From contig NZ_VUNR01000018.1 of the NCBI RefSeq assembly GCF_009695585.1, forward strand, positions 1 through 55,741: a stretch of DNA of 55,741 bases, written 5' to 3'. The translations under genes and the position numbers were made by a program. This document shows positions 1 through 6,784 of this stretch, in pieces (positions within the stretch are counted from its first letter, which is position 1; each line of letters starts with the position of its first letter). Source of the stretch: Anaerovibrio slackiae. Its GTDB lineage: Bacteria > Bacillota > Negativicutes > Selenomonadales > Selenomonadaceae. Under the pieces are notes generated by a model. The model searched no databases and was not told the DNA's origin. It was given only the letters and a program-made list of their open reading frames with translations.

Positions 1-22
1 CTATGTGATATTGATTTTTATC

Positions 23-61
23 AGCCAACCATTTCCATTCAGGAAACAGTTGGCTTTTTTA
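23..61 (+). terminator. Rho-independent terminator
   Basis: A hairpin with arms AGCCAAC/GTTGGCT (23-29, 49-55) and an inner TTTCC/GGAAA stem is followed by a T run. It would stop plus-strand transcription entering from the left of the window. It lies directly beside the duplicated repressor fragment. Confidence 0.75.
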
Positions 62-67
62 TTTGCC

Positions 68-172
68 TCAAGCTCTATTTTTCTCGGAGCAGGTGGAGAC
101 GGATGTACCTGACATTTGAGCTTTTTCCCTGCGGGCGGCCTGCAGGAGCTGCTATTCATCATCGGATATGCC
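68..172 (-). pseudogene. Duplicated 3' end of the phage repressor gene
   Basis: These 105 bases match 808-912, the 3' end of the XRE repressor gene, at about 95 positions, including the stop codon. The copy has no 5' part, and the Trp codon of the ISDDEW stretch has become TAG (152-154). It is therefore a dead fragment. The two copies bracket the Doc toxin/antitoxin pair, which suggests the module arrived by recombination within the repressor gene. Any open frame read here on the minus strand is this remnant in another frame. Confidence 0.8.
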
Positions 173-187
173 TGCTGGACAGGCAGG

Positions 188-592
188 TTAGCTCTTGGCA
201 TCCGTGTGCTGCTGGAACCAATAGGCAAGTTCGTCACTTGTCATATTTCCGGCAGCAACATCAATGATGGCCGTTTCCAGCTCAATATCCTGATAATGCA
301 GCTTTATAGAATTGATGGTTAGGTAAACAAGGGCTGCGTGTACTGCTGTGCGCTTGTTGCCATCCCGGAAAGGGTGATCTTTAGCAATGCCGAAGCACAG
401 CCGGGCAGCTTTGGCATAAACATCTGGGTACAGGTCTTCACCTCCAAATGTTTGAAACGGTGCATGTACAGCTGATTCCAGAAGGCCGTGGTCATGAATA
501 CCTTTTTCCATAGCGAATACTTTTTCAAGTTCTTCGTGAAATGAAAGAATATCGGCAAGTAGTAGCTGGATGTTTTCGGCAGTGTTGCTCAT
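188..592 (-). CDS. doc: Doc/Fic-family toxin
   Basis: 134-residue protein of the Doc branch of the Fic family. Doc proteins modify elongation factor Tu and arrest translation; other Fic proteins AMPylate their targets. The signature H73-P-F-R-D77-G-N-K-R81 is complete, so the active site looks intact. The start overlaps the upstream small gene by four bases (ATGA), the usual layout of an antitoxin-toxin pair. It sits at the lysogeny end of the prophage, consistent with a plasmid- or prophage-maintenance addiction module. The family assignment is firm; the substrate is not known from sequence. Confidence 0.88.
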   Translation of the reverse strand: MSNTAENIQLLLADILSFHEELEKVFAMEKGIHDHGLLESAVHAPFQTFGGEDLYPDVYAKAARLCFGIAKDHPFRDGNKRTAVHAALVYLTINSIKLHYQDIELETAIIDVAAGNMTSDELAYWFQQHTDAKS

Positions 593-741
593 TTATTCTC
601 CAGCTCCTTGTAGAGATTATAGTTTCTTTTCAGTATTTCAGCAGATGCCTGCTTTATGCGTTCAGCTATTTCAGGGGAGTTTTGGCTTGTAAGTATACGC
701 TTATCGGTGTTTGGTTTGGAGTTCATTGTAAATTCTTTCAT
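589..741 (-). CDS. Putative antitoxin of the Doc module
   Basis: 50-residue charged protein (MKEFTMNSKPNTDKR...), upstream of and overlapping doc by ATGA. The start at 741 is preceded by AAAGGA at the right distance; an in-frame upstream ATG at 780 lacks such a site. The predicted C-terminal helix (AERIKQASAEILKRNYN) could fill the Doc cleft, as Phd does. No strong Phd DNA-binding domain was recognised, so its role is inferred from position. Confidence 0.65.
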   Translation of the reverse strand: MKEFTMNSKPNTDKRILTSQNSPEIAERIKQASAEILKRNYNLYKELENK

Positions 742-765
742 AAAAATCGTCCTTTCGTTATATTG

Positions 766-800
766 AGTGGTTGTTTCCAAAAGTGAAACAACTACTTTTT
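766..800 (+). terminator. Hairpin followed by T5
   Basis: A stem with GTTGTTTC/GAAACAAC paired around a 7-base loop, extended by AGT/ACT, is followed by TTTTT on the plus strand. The neighbouring genes are on the minus strand, so it is either a block to antisense transcription or a stem between repressor and antitoxin mRNAs. The copy at 23-61 lies in the same position relative to the duplicated fragment. Confidence 0.4.
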
Positions 801-807
801 ATTTGTC

Positions 808-1509
808 TCAAGCCCTATTTTCTTCGGAGTCGATAGAGCCGGATGTACCTGACGTTTGAGCTTTTTCCCTGCGGGCGGCCTGCAGGAGCTGCCATTCATC
901 ATCGGATATGCCAGCGGGCCGGGCGGAGCTGTCGGCAGGGGCATGGTAGGCGGCAGTGCTTTCTGCCACATGGTCAGAGCCTGGGAAGCTGGCTGGCCGG
1001 GCGGATGTGTCAGAGTGTGACACGCCCATTACTTCTGACGGATGTGGAAAGGGCTGAGCAGATGGGGTGGCTATGGGCTGGCCGCCGTTTTTGTGGGCAG
1101 GGCCGGGGATAAAGCCTGGGGACTGGAGCTGATGAGTTCCACGGCTTGCATGTATGGCATTTGCCACCTGCAGGACATAATCCACAACGGCATCCTTGGC
1201 ATCCGCTGGCAGTTGCAGCCATTGCCTGGCAAAGATTTCCTGCTCCGGCGTCAGGCTGTATTCCTTTACCAGCTGCTGGATAACTCCGTCCTCGGTGCTG
1301 GTATACATCTCCCCTGTGCCATCCACAAGCCATTGTTCAGATACATTGAAGTTGGTGCAGATAAGCTGGATAACGCGTTGAGTAACGGTGTTGCCATCTT
1401 TTTCTATATAGCTTGCTTGAGATACCTTTATTCCTATTTTTTCACCAAATGCAGTCTGGTTTAGACCTAATTGTTTGCGTAATTCCTTAATTCTTCCATT
1501 AATAGTCAT
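808..1509 (-). CDS. Phage repressor, XRE-type HTH
   Basis: 233 residues. An N-terminal XRE/Cro-CI helix-turn-helix (about residues 5-62: RIKELRKQLGLNQTAFGEKI) is followed by a 'SEQWLVDGTGEM' segment typical of phage repressors. The C-terminal half is low-complexity (Pro/Ser/Ala-rich) and has no S24 peptidase domain, so it does not look RecA-cleavable. The start is supported by AAGGAGG. It is divergent from the early genes and faces an AT-rich control region, the standard lysogeny-switch layout. The linker encodes VSHSDT from a dispersed palindrome (1005-1025). The 3' end is duplicated at 68-172. Confidence 0.85.
   Translation of the reverse strand: MTINGRIKELRKQLGLNQTAFGEKIGIKVSQASYIEKDGNTVTQRVIQLICTNFNVSEQWLVDGTGEMYTSTEDGVIQQLVKEYSLTPEQEIFARQWLQLPADAKDAVVDYVLQVANAIHASRGTHQLQSPGFIPGPAHKNGGQPIATPSAQPFPHPSEVMGVSHSDTSARPASFPGSDHVAESTAAYHAPADSSARPAGISDDEWQLLQAARREKAQTSGTSGSIDSEENRA
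1005..1025. repeat. Dispersed palindrome, copy 1 (in repressor gene)
   Basis: ATGTGTCA-GAGTG-TGACACGC; on the coding strand it reads VSHSDT in the repressor linker. One of seven GTGTCA-N4/5-TGACAC sites in the prophage. Confidence 0.7.
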
Positions 1510-1648
1510 AACAAAAACCTCCTTGTATATATATTATTACGAAAATCGGAAAAAGTAAAGAGAAAAGTTATTGACATTTTCTAAAAATCGTAATAGAATA
1601 TAATCGAAAGTTACGATAATAGGAATTAGCGAAAGGAGATGGAAAAAC
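1510..1648 (+). promoter_or_regulatory. Divergent early promoter/operator region
   Basis: The repressor and the first rightward gene diverge here. The rightward promoter is TTGACA (1571-1576), 17 bases, then TAGAAT (1594-1599). Related motifs recur: ATTACGAAAATCG near 1536, AAAATCGTAAT in the promoter spacer and TTACGATAAT at 1611. They fit a TTACGAnnnTCG-like operator bound by the repressor. The promoter is seen; operator function is inferred. Confidence 0.65.
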
Positions 1649-1864
1649 ATGACCAACGAAATTTCAACTAACATTCCAGCAGGCCTCCGGAAGATTTTCA
1701 ACACGGTCAGGGAACTGGATACTGACTCACAGGAGCAGATTTTCCGTAGTGCATCCATTTTTGCTTACGGCCGTGTCAGTGGCAGAAAAGCAGATTACGC
1801 CGAAGGCTACAAAGCAGGCTACGCCAAGGCCATGGCAGATGCCAAAGCTGGCCAGCCAGCATAA
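1649..1864 (+). CDS. Early phage protein of unknown function
   Basis: 71 residues, first rightward gene from the lysogeny promoter, with GAAAGGAG upstream. The C-terminal part (YAEGYKAGYAKAMADAKAG) is an amphipathic Ala/Lys/Tyr-rich helix. No HTH is visible, so it is not an obvious Cro, although it occupies that position. Its last codons and downstream leader are partly duplicated at 5217-5303. Function unknown. Confidence 0.65.
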   Translation: MTNEISTNIPAGLRKIFNTVRELDTDSQEQIFRSASIFAYGRVSGRKADYAEGYKAGYAKAMADAKAGQPA

Positions 1865-1901
1865 GCCCCGGCCGGGCGGAAAGGAGAAGTGGCAGGTAAC
1901 T

Positions 1902-2159
1902 ATGAAGCGTATTCATCACGAAGCTCTGAAAAAAATAAAATGGATTTTAACAAAGCGGGCATCCCAGGCAGTTAACGAGGCAAGTGCCAAGGCACCGCGC
2001 TTCTACCACTGGCCATCCAAAACTGCCAGCCGCTGGAACCCATGCAGATGCCTCATCTGCAATAACACTTTCGGTATGATGACGAATCACCATGCCGAGA
2101 GCCACGGCTTTGCCAGTGCGGATGCGCTGATAGCATCCGGCAAAGTCACATTTCTCTAA
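1902..2159 (+). CDS. Small zinc-finger-like early protein
   Basis: 85 residues, basic at the N terminus (MKRIHHEALKKIKW). C-L-I-C followed after 12 residues by H-A-E-S-H gives a C2H2 zinc-finger-like pattern. An AAAGGAG lies about 14 bases upstream, slightly long, but no better in-frame start was found. The leader GGGCGGAAAGGAG before it recurs before other small genes (5283, 5946). Possibly DNA-binding; function unknown. Confidence 0.55.
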   Translation: MKRIHHEALKKIKWILTKRASQAVNEASAKAPRFYHWPSKTASRWNPCRCLICNNTFGMMTNHHAESHGFASADALIASGKVTFL

Positions 2160-2194
2160 TATAAAAATCTGTCAGATAAAGAAGGAAGAAAAAT

Positions 2195-3190
2195 ATGACG
2201 GATGTCAAAGATGAGTTCCTGAGAAATCTTAATGCTAAATTGCTTAAAAATTTTTCAGCCCCGCAAATACAGGATATCAACCAGGCATTAATGCTATGCC
2301 TGCATGGTATCACAATGACAAAGCAGTGCACGGATTTGGTCGTGCATCGGGATGATAATACAAAAATATTGAAGTATTATTTTGCAGCTAAGCAGGTGGC
2401 TGGATTAAGCAAAAGATCGCTTGAATTCTATTCATCTACTCTATCAGATTTTTTAAATGTCGTAGGAAATGTTGAATTGACAAAAGTAGATGTTATAGCC
2501 ATTCAATATTTTTTAGCACAAAAGAAACAAAAAGGAATAAAAAATGTCACTATTGATAACCACAGAAGAAATTTAAGCGCATTCTTTGGCTGGTTACACA
2601 AAAATAAATTTAGAAGTGACAATCCAATGGACCTGATACCAAGAATAAAATTTCCCAAGCGCACTAGAGAAGCTGTTCCTGAGGAAGATTTAGAAAAAAT
2701 TAGGCAAGCATGCGACATCCGAGAACGAGCTCTCATTGAGGTATTTCTAAGTACTGGATGCCGAGTGGGCGAAATTGTCCGCATGGAAAGGCAGCAGATA
2801 GACTTTGAGAGAAGCGAAGCTATAGTGCTTGGAAAAGGAAACAAAGAACGCAAGGTATTTTTTAACGAAACAGCTAAATTCTATTTACAACAATATTTAG
2901 CAACAAGGAATGACAATAACCCAGCTTTATTTGTCAGTGATAATAAATTACATCGCAAACTGGAAATATCAGGCATTGAGATTATTGTTAGAGAAGTAGG
3001 GCGGAGAGCAGGGGTTAAAATTTTTCCTCATAAGCTTAGGCATACGTTTGCCACAAGAGCAATAAATAGAGGTATGCCAGTAGAGGTACTCCAGCGGCTT
3101 TTGGGTCATGAAAGCCTAGATACAACGACAATTTACGCCAAAGTCAATGATGAAGAAGTTAAGTATTCTCATGGAAAATATTGTTACTGA
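2195..3190 (+). CDS. Tyrosine recombinase 1
   Basis: 331 residues, full length for XerC/D-type recombinases. A SAM-like N-terminal core-binding domain (about 50-140) precedes the catalytic domain with R190, K214 (LGKGNKER), H279-x-x-R282, H305 and Y314, all present. A GGAAG ribosome site precedes the ATG. It is strongly parallel to the second recombinase at 3849-4859, with the same residue numbering for R and K and a similar C-terminal tail (HGKYCY against YEKYCQ). It may be the prophage integrase or one partner of a recombinase pair. Confidence 0.88.
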   Translation: MTDVKDEFLRNLNAKLLKNFSAPQIQDINQALMLCLHGITMTKQCTDLVVHRDDNTKILKYYFAAKQVAGLSKRSLEFYSSTLSDFLNVVGNVELTKVDVIAIQYFLAQKKQKGIKNVTIDNHRRNLSAFFGWLHKNKFRSDNPMDLIPRIKFPKRTREAVPEEDLEKIRQACDIRERALIEVFLSTGCRVGEIVRMERQQIDFERSEAIVLGKGNKERKVFFNETAKFYLQQYLATRNDNNPALFVSDNKLHRKLEISGIEIIVREVGRRAGVKIFPHKLRHTFATRAINRGMPVEVLQRLLGHESLDTTTIYAKVNDEEVKYSHGKYCY

Positions 3191-3199
3191 GGTGATCAC

Positions 3200-3847
3200 A
3201 TGGAAAAAGCCTTTATCAAGGAGATAAGGAGCGTTCAGTGCTCCGATCCATATACAGCATTTTTTGACATGCTGTATATGGCGATGTCAGAAATTAATTA
3301 TCGGCAGGATAAAAATACAGCCTCTTACTTGGGATTGAATACTGCCCGTTATCAAGGAAAAGACAAAGAACATTTATCCAATGCTTTTGCTTATGTGATG
3401 ATGATGATGGAAGAACATGCCAATAAGCGTAACTTTTATGATGTGCTAGGCAGGCTATTCCATGTCCTTGAGCTCCACAACCAGGACCGGGGCCAGTTTT
3501 TCACTCCGCAACACTTGGCAGATTTACTTGCTTCTCTGGGGGCTGATATAGAAACGTTGAAAGAGCGCAATGTACTGACTGTTTGTGAGCCGGCCGTTGG
3601 GGCCGGAGCCAATGTATTGGGATTATGCAATTACTTAATGAAGCTTGGGTACAACCCCCAGCAGGTGTTGAGGGTTGAAGCCTGCGATGTAGATATCAGA
3701 TGCGTAACAATGTGTTACTTACAGATGACTCTGTACGGCATACCTGCAAAAATCATCCATGGTGACACATTGAGAATGGTGGAGAATAAAACCTTCTATA
3801 CACCGTGGTGGATGATGAATAGGGGATTTATGGAAGTGAAGTGTTAA
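3200..3847 (+). CDS. N-6 DNA methylase-like phage protein
   Basis: 215 residues resembling the short N-6 adenine methylase-type proteins common in Firmicutes phages. Signatures are GQFFTPQHLADLLA (about 93-107) and the SAM-binding CEPAVGAGANVLGL (about 130-143). The protein ends soon after 'IIHGDTL', before a catalytic NPPY motif would occur. Short relatives also end this way, so this may be the normal length rather than truncation, and its activity is uncertain. GAGGTGATCAC precedes the ATG, and the gene is packed between two tyrosine recombinases in one operon. Confidence 0.7.
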   Translation: MEKAFIKEIRSVQCSDPYTAFFDMLYMAMSEINYRQDKNTASYLGLNTARYQGKDKEHLSNAFAYVMMMMEEHANKRNFYDVLGRLFHVLELHNQDRGQFFTPQHLADLLASLGADIETLKERNVLTVCEPAVGAGANVLGLCNYLMKLGYNPQQVLRVEACDVDIRCVTMCYLQMTLYGIPAKIIHGDTLRMVENKTFYTPWWMMNRGFMEVKC

Positions 3848-3848
3848 T

Positions 3849-4859
3849 ATGTACAATGAAAAAGAATCCCTTGTTCACGAGGTCATAATTGCACTTACAG
3901 AGCATTTTGGACGAGAGGATGTTTTGCGCATCCGGAATGTACTATGTGAAAAGCTCCAGCTTTTTGATGTACACGCGGTTAGCAGAGAACTGATTGCTTA
4001 CAATGACACAAACAATGATATCCTAAAAAGTTTTGTAGTGTGCAAGACCATTGAAGGATTATCTCCGAAAACCTTGAAGCAATATGGATTAAGCATAAGG
4101 GATTTCCTGAAGACGATGAAAAATAAGTGCCTGAAGGAAATTGATTCAGTAGATGTGCAGTATTTTTTAGCTGAAAAAATGAACAAGGGATTATCAAGGG
4201 CAACCTTGGACAACAATAGAAGGATATTAAGCACTTTATTCTCATGGATGGTAACAAACGGTCATATTAATACCAATCCAGTAGATAGAGTGCCATGCAT
4301 AAAAATGCCAAAATCAGTAAGGAAACCATTTTCACATGCAGAGATAGAAAAGCTTCGGGCTGTTGCCCCGCTGAGGGAGAGGGCCATTATAGAAATGCTG
4401 CTTGCTACAGGCTGCAGGGTGGGCGAAATAGTTGGCATCAAGATTCAGGATATTGATTTTGTCAAAAAAAGTATTGTGGTGCTGGGTAAGGGCAACAAGG
4501 AACGAACTGTGTTCTATAACGAGTCTGCTGCTTATTGGATGAATGAATATTTAAAGAAAAATCCGCGTGAAGAATCACAATGTCTGTTTCAGAGTATGAG
4601 GCGAAAAGGCGGGGAGACCCAGCCGCTAACCATAAATGCTCTGGAATGGATACTGAGAACGCTGGGCAGGAAGGCGAAGGTGGAAAACACCTATCCGCAT
4701 CGCTTTCGGCATACCTTCGCAACGATGGCTGCTGGAAAAGGAATGCAAATCGACCAAATACAACACATACTTGGGCATTCCCAAATAAAAACAACTTCTA
4801 TCTATATAGGTACGGACAGCCGTGAGATAAGACATTCTTATGAGAAATACTGTCAATAG
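3849..4859 (+). CDS. Tyrosine recombinase 2
   Basis: 336 residues with a complete catalytic set: R190, K214, H284-x-x-R287, H310, Y319. It is a paralogue of the recombinase at 2195-3190; shared blocks include TGCRVGEIV, LGKGNKER and VF-Y/F-NE. It starts two bases after the methylase-like gene. Two such enzymes in one operon recall systems in which paired recombinases act together. A structured repeat begins five bases after its stop codon. Confidence 0.88.
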   Translation: MYNEKESLVHEVIIALTEHFGREDVLRIRNVLCEKLQLFDVHAVSRELIAYNDTNNDILKSFVVCKTIEGLSPKTLKQYGLSIRDFLKTMKNKCLKEIDSVDVQYFLAEKMNKGLSRATLDNNRRILSTLFSWMVTNGHINTNPVDRVPCIKMPKSVRKPFSHAEIEKLRAVAPLRERAIIEMLLATGCRVGEIVGIKIQDIDFVKKSIVVLGKGNKERTVFYNESAAYWMNEYLKKNPREESQCLFQSMRRKGGETQPLTINALEWILRTLGRKAKVENTYPHRFRHTFATMAAGKGMQIDQIQHILGHSQIKTTSIYIGTDSREIRHSYEKYCQ

Positions 4860-4863
4860 AAGA

Positions 4864-5006
4864 TTCTCCCGCCATGCCGGGAGCCATCAGAAAGACTGAA
4901 CCACCCTGGTTCTTCGGTATCACCACTTTCTACCAGGGACAGGGATAAGGATAGAATTTTGTATGGCTTGTCTATCCTGCTGATGGCTGCCAGCATGGCG
5001 GGAGAA
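4864..5006 (+). ncRNA. Structured three-way-junction element A1
   Basis: The outer stem has two perfect parts: 14 bp (4864-4877 with 4993-5006) and 9 bp (AGCCATCAG 4882-4890 with CTGATGGCT 4980-4988). Inside are P2 (CCCTGGT 4904 with ACCAGGG 4932) and P3 (GGATAG 4949 with CTATCC 4972). Joining segments are AGACTGAACC, CAGGGATAA and TG. The same joining segments occur in three other elements with different stems. Strand is assumed from its neighbours. No known RNA family was recognised; it could also act as a DNA cruciform. Confidence 0.6.
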
Positions 5007-5057
5007 AAAGAAAAGCCCTGTCGGATATTCAGGGCAATACTTCTGCTTATTGCTAAG

Positions 5058-5148
5058 CGTTCCGGTGTAGACTGCACTGCCAGTTCCGAGACTGGCAGGA
5101 TAAGTACCTCAAATACTTTCGCATCGCCAGCGAGGTACTGCCGGAACG
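5058..5148 (+). ncRNA. Structured three-way-junction element B1
   Basis: Outer stem CGTTCCGG (5058) with CCGGAACG (5141); P2 CTGCCAGT with ACTGGCAG; P3 GTACCTC with GAGGTAC. Joining segments are AGACTGCACT, CAGGATAA and TG, as in A1, A2 and B2, although the stem sequences are unrelated. The P3 loop ACTTTCGCA (5115-5123) is fully complementary to TGCGAAAGT (5151-5159) just downstream, which would give a pseudoknot. Between A1 and B1 (5007-5057) there is a small GCCCTG/CAGGGC hairpin. Confidence 0.55.
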
Positions 5149-5216
5149 ATTGCGAAAGTGGGATTAGAACTTCTCAATTCCGTAGGTATCAAACCAAAAT
5201 TTTTTTCTGACTGACC

Positions 5217-5282
5217 ATTTTTGCCTACGGTCGCGTAAGTGGCCGTAAGGCGGATTATGCCGAAGCTGGCCAGCCAGCATAA
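5217..5282 (+). pseudogene. Partial duplicate of the 3' end of the 1649-1864 gene
   Basis: Reads IFAYGRVSGRKADYAE then AGQPA and stop, matching the gene at 1649-1864 but lacking the middle of its C-terminal helix and all of its N terminus. The following leader (GGGCGGAAAGGAG) is also shared. It marks a recombination event that placed a copied ribosome-binding leader in front of the next gene. Confidence 0.7.
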
Positions 5283-5308
5283 GCCCATCCGGGCGGAAAG
5301 GAGTATAT

Positions 5309-5533
5309 ATGGATAAAACATTCGAAAAGGAAGAAAAAGAACTTCTCTTAGAAATTCAAAAGTTTTATTGGGAATACTTACAAGAGTATATGGCGCGGGA
5401 AGATGCGGATATATATGCGGTGAATATGGGAATAGGGCTATTGCGGGGGCTTATCTATATCTCTACAAAGTTCCATTCAGACAGATCTGTTGGCCCGTCT
5501 ATAATACCATCCAGTCTGTCCCAGGGCATGTAA
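5309..5533 (+). CDS. Small acidic phage protein, unknown
   Basis: 74 residues with a Glu-rich N terminus (MDKTFEKEEKELLLEIQKFYWEYLQEYM), likely helical. GGAAAGGAG precedes the ATG within a leader copied from the early region. The C-terminal part overlaps the 3' end of the opposite-strand gene 5455-5676, so the last 25 residues may be poorly constrained. Function unknown. Confidence 0.5.
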   Translation: MDKTFEKEEKELLLEIQKFYWEYLQEYMAREDADIYAVNMGIGLLRGLIYISTKFHSDRSVGPSIIPSSLSQGM

Positions 5534-5676
5534 CCTGTCACATGTAGGTAAACATTATCAGCTGCGGCGATTGGCGAATCATATACATCAAGCACATTGC
5601 CGTTGACGGCTAGATGCCACCTGATACCATCCCAGCAGATACAGAAAGTACCAACTTTACTACGAAAAAGATACAT
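5455..5676 (-). CDS. Small minus-strand protein, unknown
   Basis: 73 residues on the minus strand with a good ribosome site (GAGGTGAT) before the ATG. The core (SPIAAADNVYLHVTGYMPWDRL) resembles short orphan proteins of Firmicutes prophages, recalled rather than searched. It is divergent from an XRE gene across a palindromic operator, so the two may be co-regulated. Function unknown. Confidence 0.55.
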   Translation of the reverse strand: MYLFRSKVGTFCICWDGIRWHLAVNGNVLDVYDSPIAAADNVYLHVTGYMPWDRLDGIIDGPTDLSEWNFVEI

Positions 5677-5716
5677 TGTATATCACCTCTCGTGGGTGAA
5701 TATATCACAAATGAAA

Positions 5717-5742
5717 GAATAGTGCAATATATTACACTATTC
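5717..5742. promoter_or_regulatory. Palindromic operator before XRE gene
   Basis: GAATAGTGCAAT-AT-ATTACACTATTC: 12-base arms with one mismatch, lying between the divergent genes and ending just before the GGAGGAG ribosome site of the XRE gene. It is a likely autoregulatory operator for that HTH protein. Confidence 0.6.
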
Positions 5743-5755
5743 GGAGGAGTGGAAA

Positions 5756-5938
5756 ATGCAATTTAGTAATTTTTTACAGAGAAACATTGGCGAGGTCAGC
5801 CTTTATAGTTTGGCAAAACAAACGGGCATCTCGCTAGGTCAGATAATTAATTACAGCAAAGGCAAAAGCGAACCGAGCTTAAGGAATGCAGATAAAATTT
5901 GCCGGGCATTAGGTGTGAAATTGGTGCTGGGAAAATAA
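5756..5938 (+). CDS. Small XRE-type HTH regulator
   Basis: 60 residues, essentially one Cro/CI helix-turn-helix (SLYSLAKQTGISLGQIINYSKGKSEP is split across helices 2-3). The ribosome site GGAGGAG is directly fused to the palindrome at 5717-5742, so binding there would block its own expression. Being a single-domain protein next to a divergent small gene, it may act as a Cro-like switch or as an antitoxin; the sequence does not decide. Confidence 0.75.
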   Translation: MQFSNFLQRNIGEVSLYSLAKQTGISLGQIINYSKGKSEPSLRNADKICRALGVKLVLGK

Positions 5939-5968
5939 AAGCCCCGGCCGGGCGGAAAGGAGAAAAAC

Positions 5969-6235
5969 ATGTACAAGCCAAAAATAAAAGAAGCAGAGAA
6001 GAATATGCTCATATTCTGGAGGAGAAAACGGCAGGCTGACTGCCGCAGGGCAGCCAGGCTCTTTTATCAGGCACGGCAGCTTGGCAAGGCCGCTGTGTTC
6101 ATCTGGAATCATAGAGCAGATGCCGATCTGAATGAGATAACCAACATGCGCACAGCTGTCATGCTTCAAGCCAGCCAGCTCCGGGCAGAAGCCAGGCTAC
6201 TCCTTGCAGAGAATGATGAAAAATTTTGGAGATAG
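5969..6235 (+). CDS. Basic phage protein, unknown
   Basis: 88 residues, Arg/Lys/Ala-rich and probably all-helical, with no recognised motif. GGAAAGGAG precedes the ATG in the recurrent GGGCGGAAAGGAG leader. The structured element A2 starts 19 bases after its stop. Function unknown. Confidence 0.6.
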   Translation: MYKPKIKEAEKNMLIFWRRKRQADCRRAARLFYQARQLGKAAVFIWNHRADADLNEITNMRTAVMLQASQLRAEARLLLAENDEKFWR

Positions 6236-6253
6236 GAAGCTCCATGAAAAAAA

Positions 6254-6392
6254 CTCCCGCCATGCCGGGAGCCATCAGAAAGACTGAACCACCCTGGTTC
6301 TTCAGTATCACCACTTTCTGCCAGGGGCAGGGATAAGGATAGAATTTTGTATGGCTTGGCTATCCTGCTGATGGCTGCCAGCATGGCAGGAG
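6254..6392 (+). ncRNA. Structured three-way-junction element A2
   Basis: Same length as A1 over 139 aligned bases with five substitutions and no gaps. CTCCCGCCATGC pairs with GCATGGCAGGAG (one mismatch), AGCCATCAG with CTGATGGCT, CCCTGGT with GCCAGGG (one wobble) and GGATAG with CTATCC. Joining segments AGACTGAACC, CAGGGATAA and TG are unchanged. Confidence 0.6.
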
Positions 6393-6415
6393 AAAGAAAA
6401 TTAAAAGCAGCAATT

Positions 6416-6551
6416 TGCTGCGATATGCAGCAACTTTGGTCAAGACTGCACCGCCGGTCTTGGGTAAATTCACCCGGCAGGGATAAGGAAGTCTCTTACC
6501 AGCCATTACCGGATCCCCGGCTTCCTGCCGAAGTTGCTGCATATCGCAGCA
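6416..6551 (+). ncRNA. Structured three-way-junction element B2
   Basis: A perfect 21-bp outer inverted repeat (6416-6436 with 6531-6551) continues as GG/CC pairs. P2 is GCCGG/CCGGC and P3 is GGAAG/CTTCC. Joining segments AGACTGCACC, CAGGGATAA and TG match the other three elements. It ends 22 bases before the ATG of the next gene, so it may form the 5' leader of that mRNA. Confidence 0.55.
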
Positions 6552-6573
6552 GAAAATGAACTAGGAGGAATAT

Positions 6574-6735
6574 ATGGAAGACAAAAGATTTCAGAATCCA
6601 AAGATAAGCTTCCTGGAACAAAATAATTGCATAGATTTCGCCATACGTCTTATGGCGAAAGAAATAGCAAAGTCTATTGTGGCAGATGAAAAAGAGCGCG
6701 AAAAAGCCCAAGAGAATAGTGTTCTCACTGGCTAA
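6574..6735 (+). CDS. Small phage protein, unknown
   Basis: 53 residues (MEDKRFQNPKISFLEQNN...), AGGAGGAATAT before the ATG. Charged and helical towards the C terminus (MAKEIAKSIVADEKEREK). It lies directly downstream of element B2. Function unknown. Confidence 0.55.
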   Translation: MEDKRFQNPKISFLEQNNCIDFAIRLMAKEIAKSIVADEKEREKAQENSVLTG

Positions 6736-6784
6736 TAAAATCTCATATCAAGTTAAATGGAAAACAAAAAAGGAGAGTAGAAAA

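Noticed and set aside
3200-3847. Methylase-like gene as a truncated pseudogene
   Set aside because: It has intact start and stop, good ribosome site and tight operon packing; short relatives of this type also lack the NPPY region.
4864-5006. Element A as a TPP riboswitch because of the GATAA string
   Set aside because: The TPP core (CUGAGA and the long conserved 3' segment) is missing and the junction layout differs.
4853-5077. Minus-strand peptide shared by elements A1 and A2 (MLAAISRI-D/A-KPYKIL...)
   Set aside because: It recurs only because the structured repeat is duplicated; three of the four substitutions inside it change residues, so it shows no sign of coding selection.
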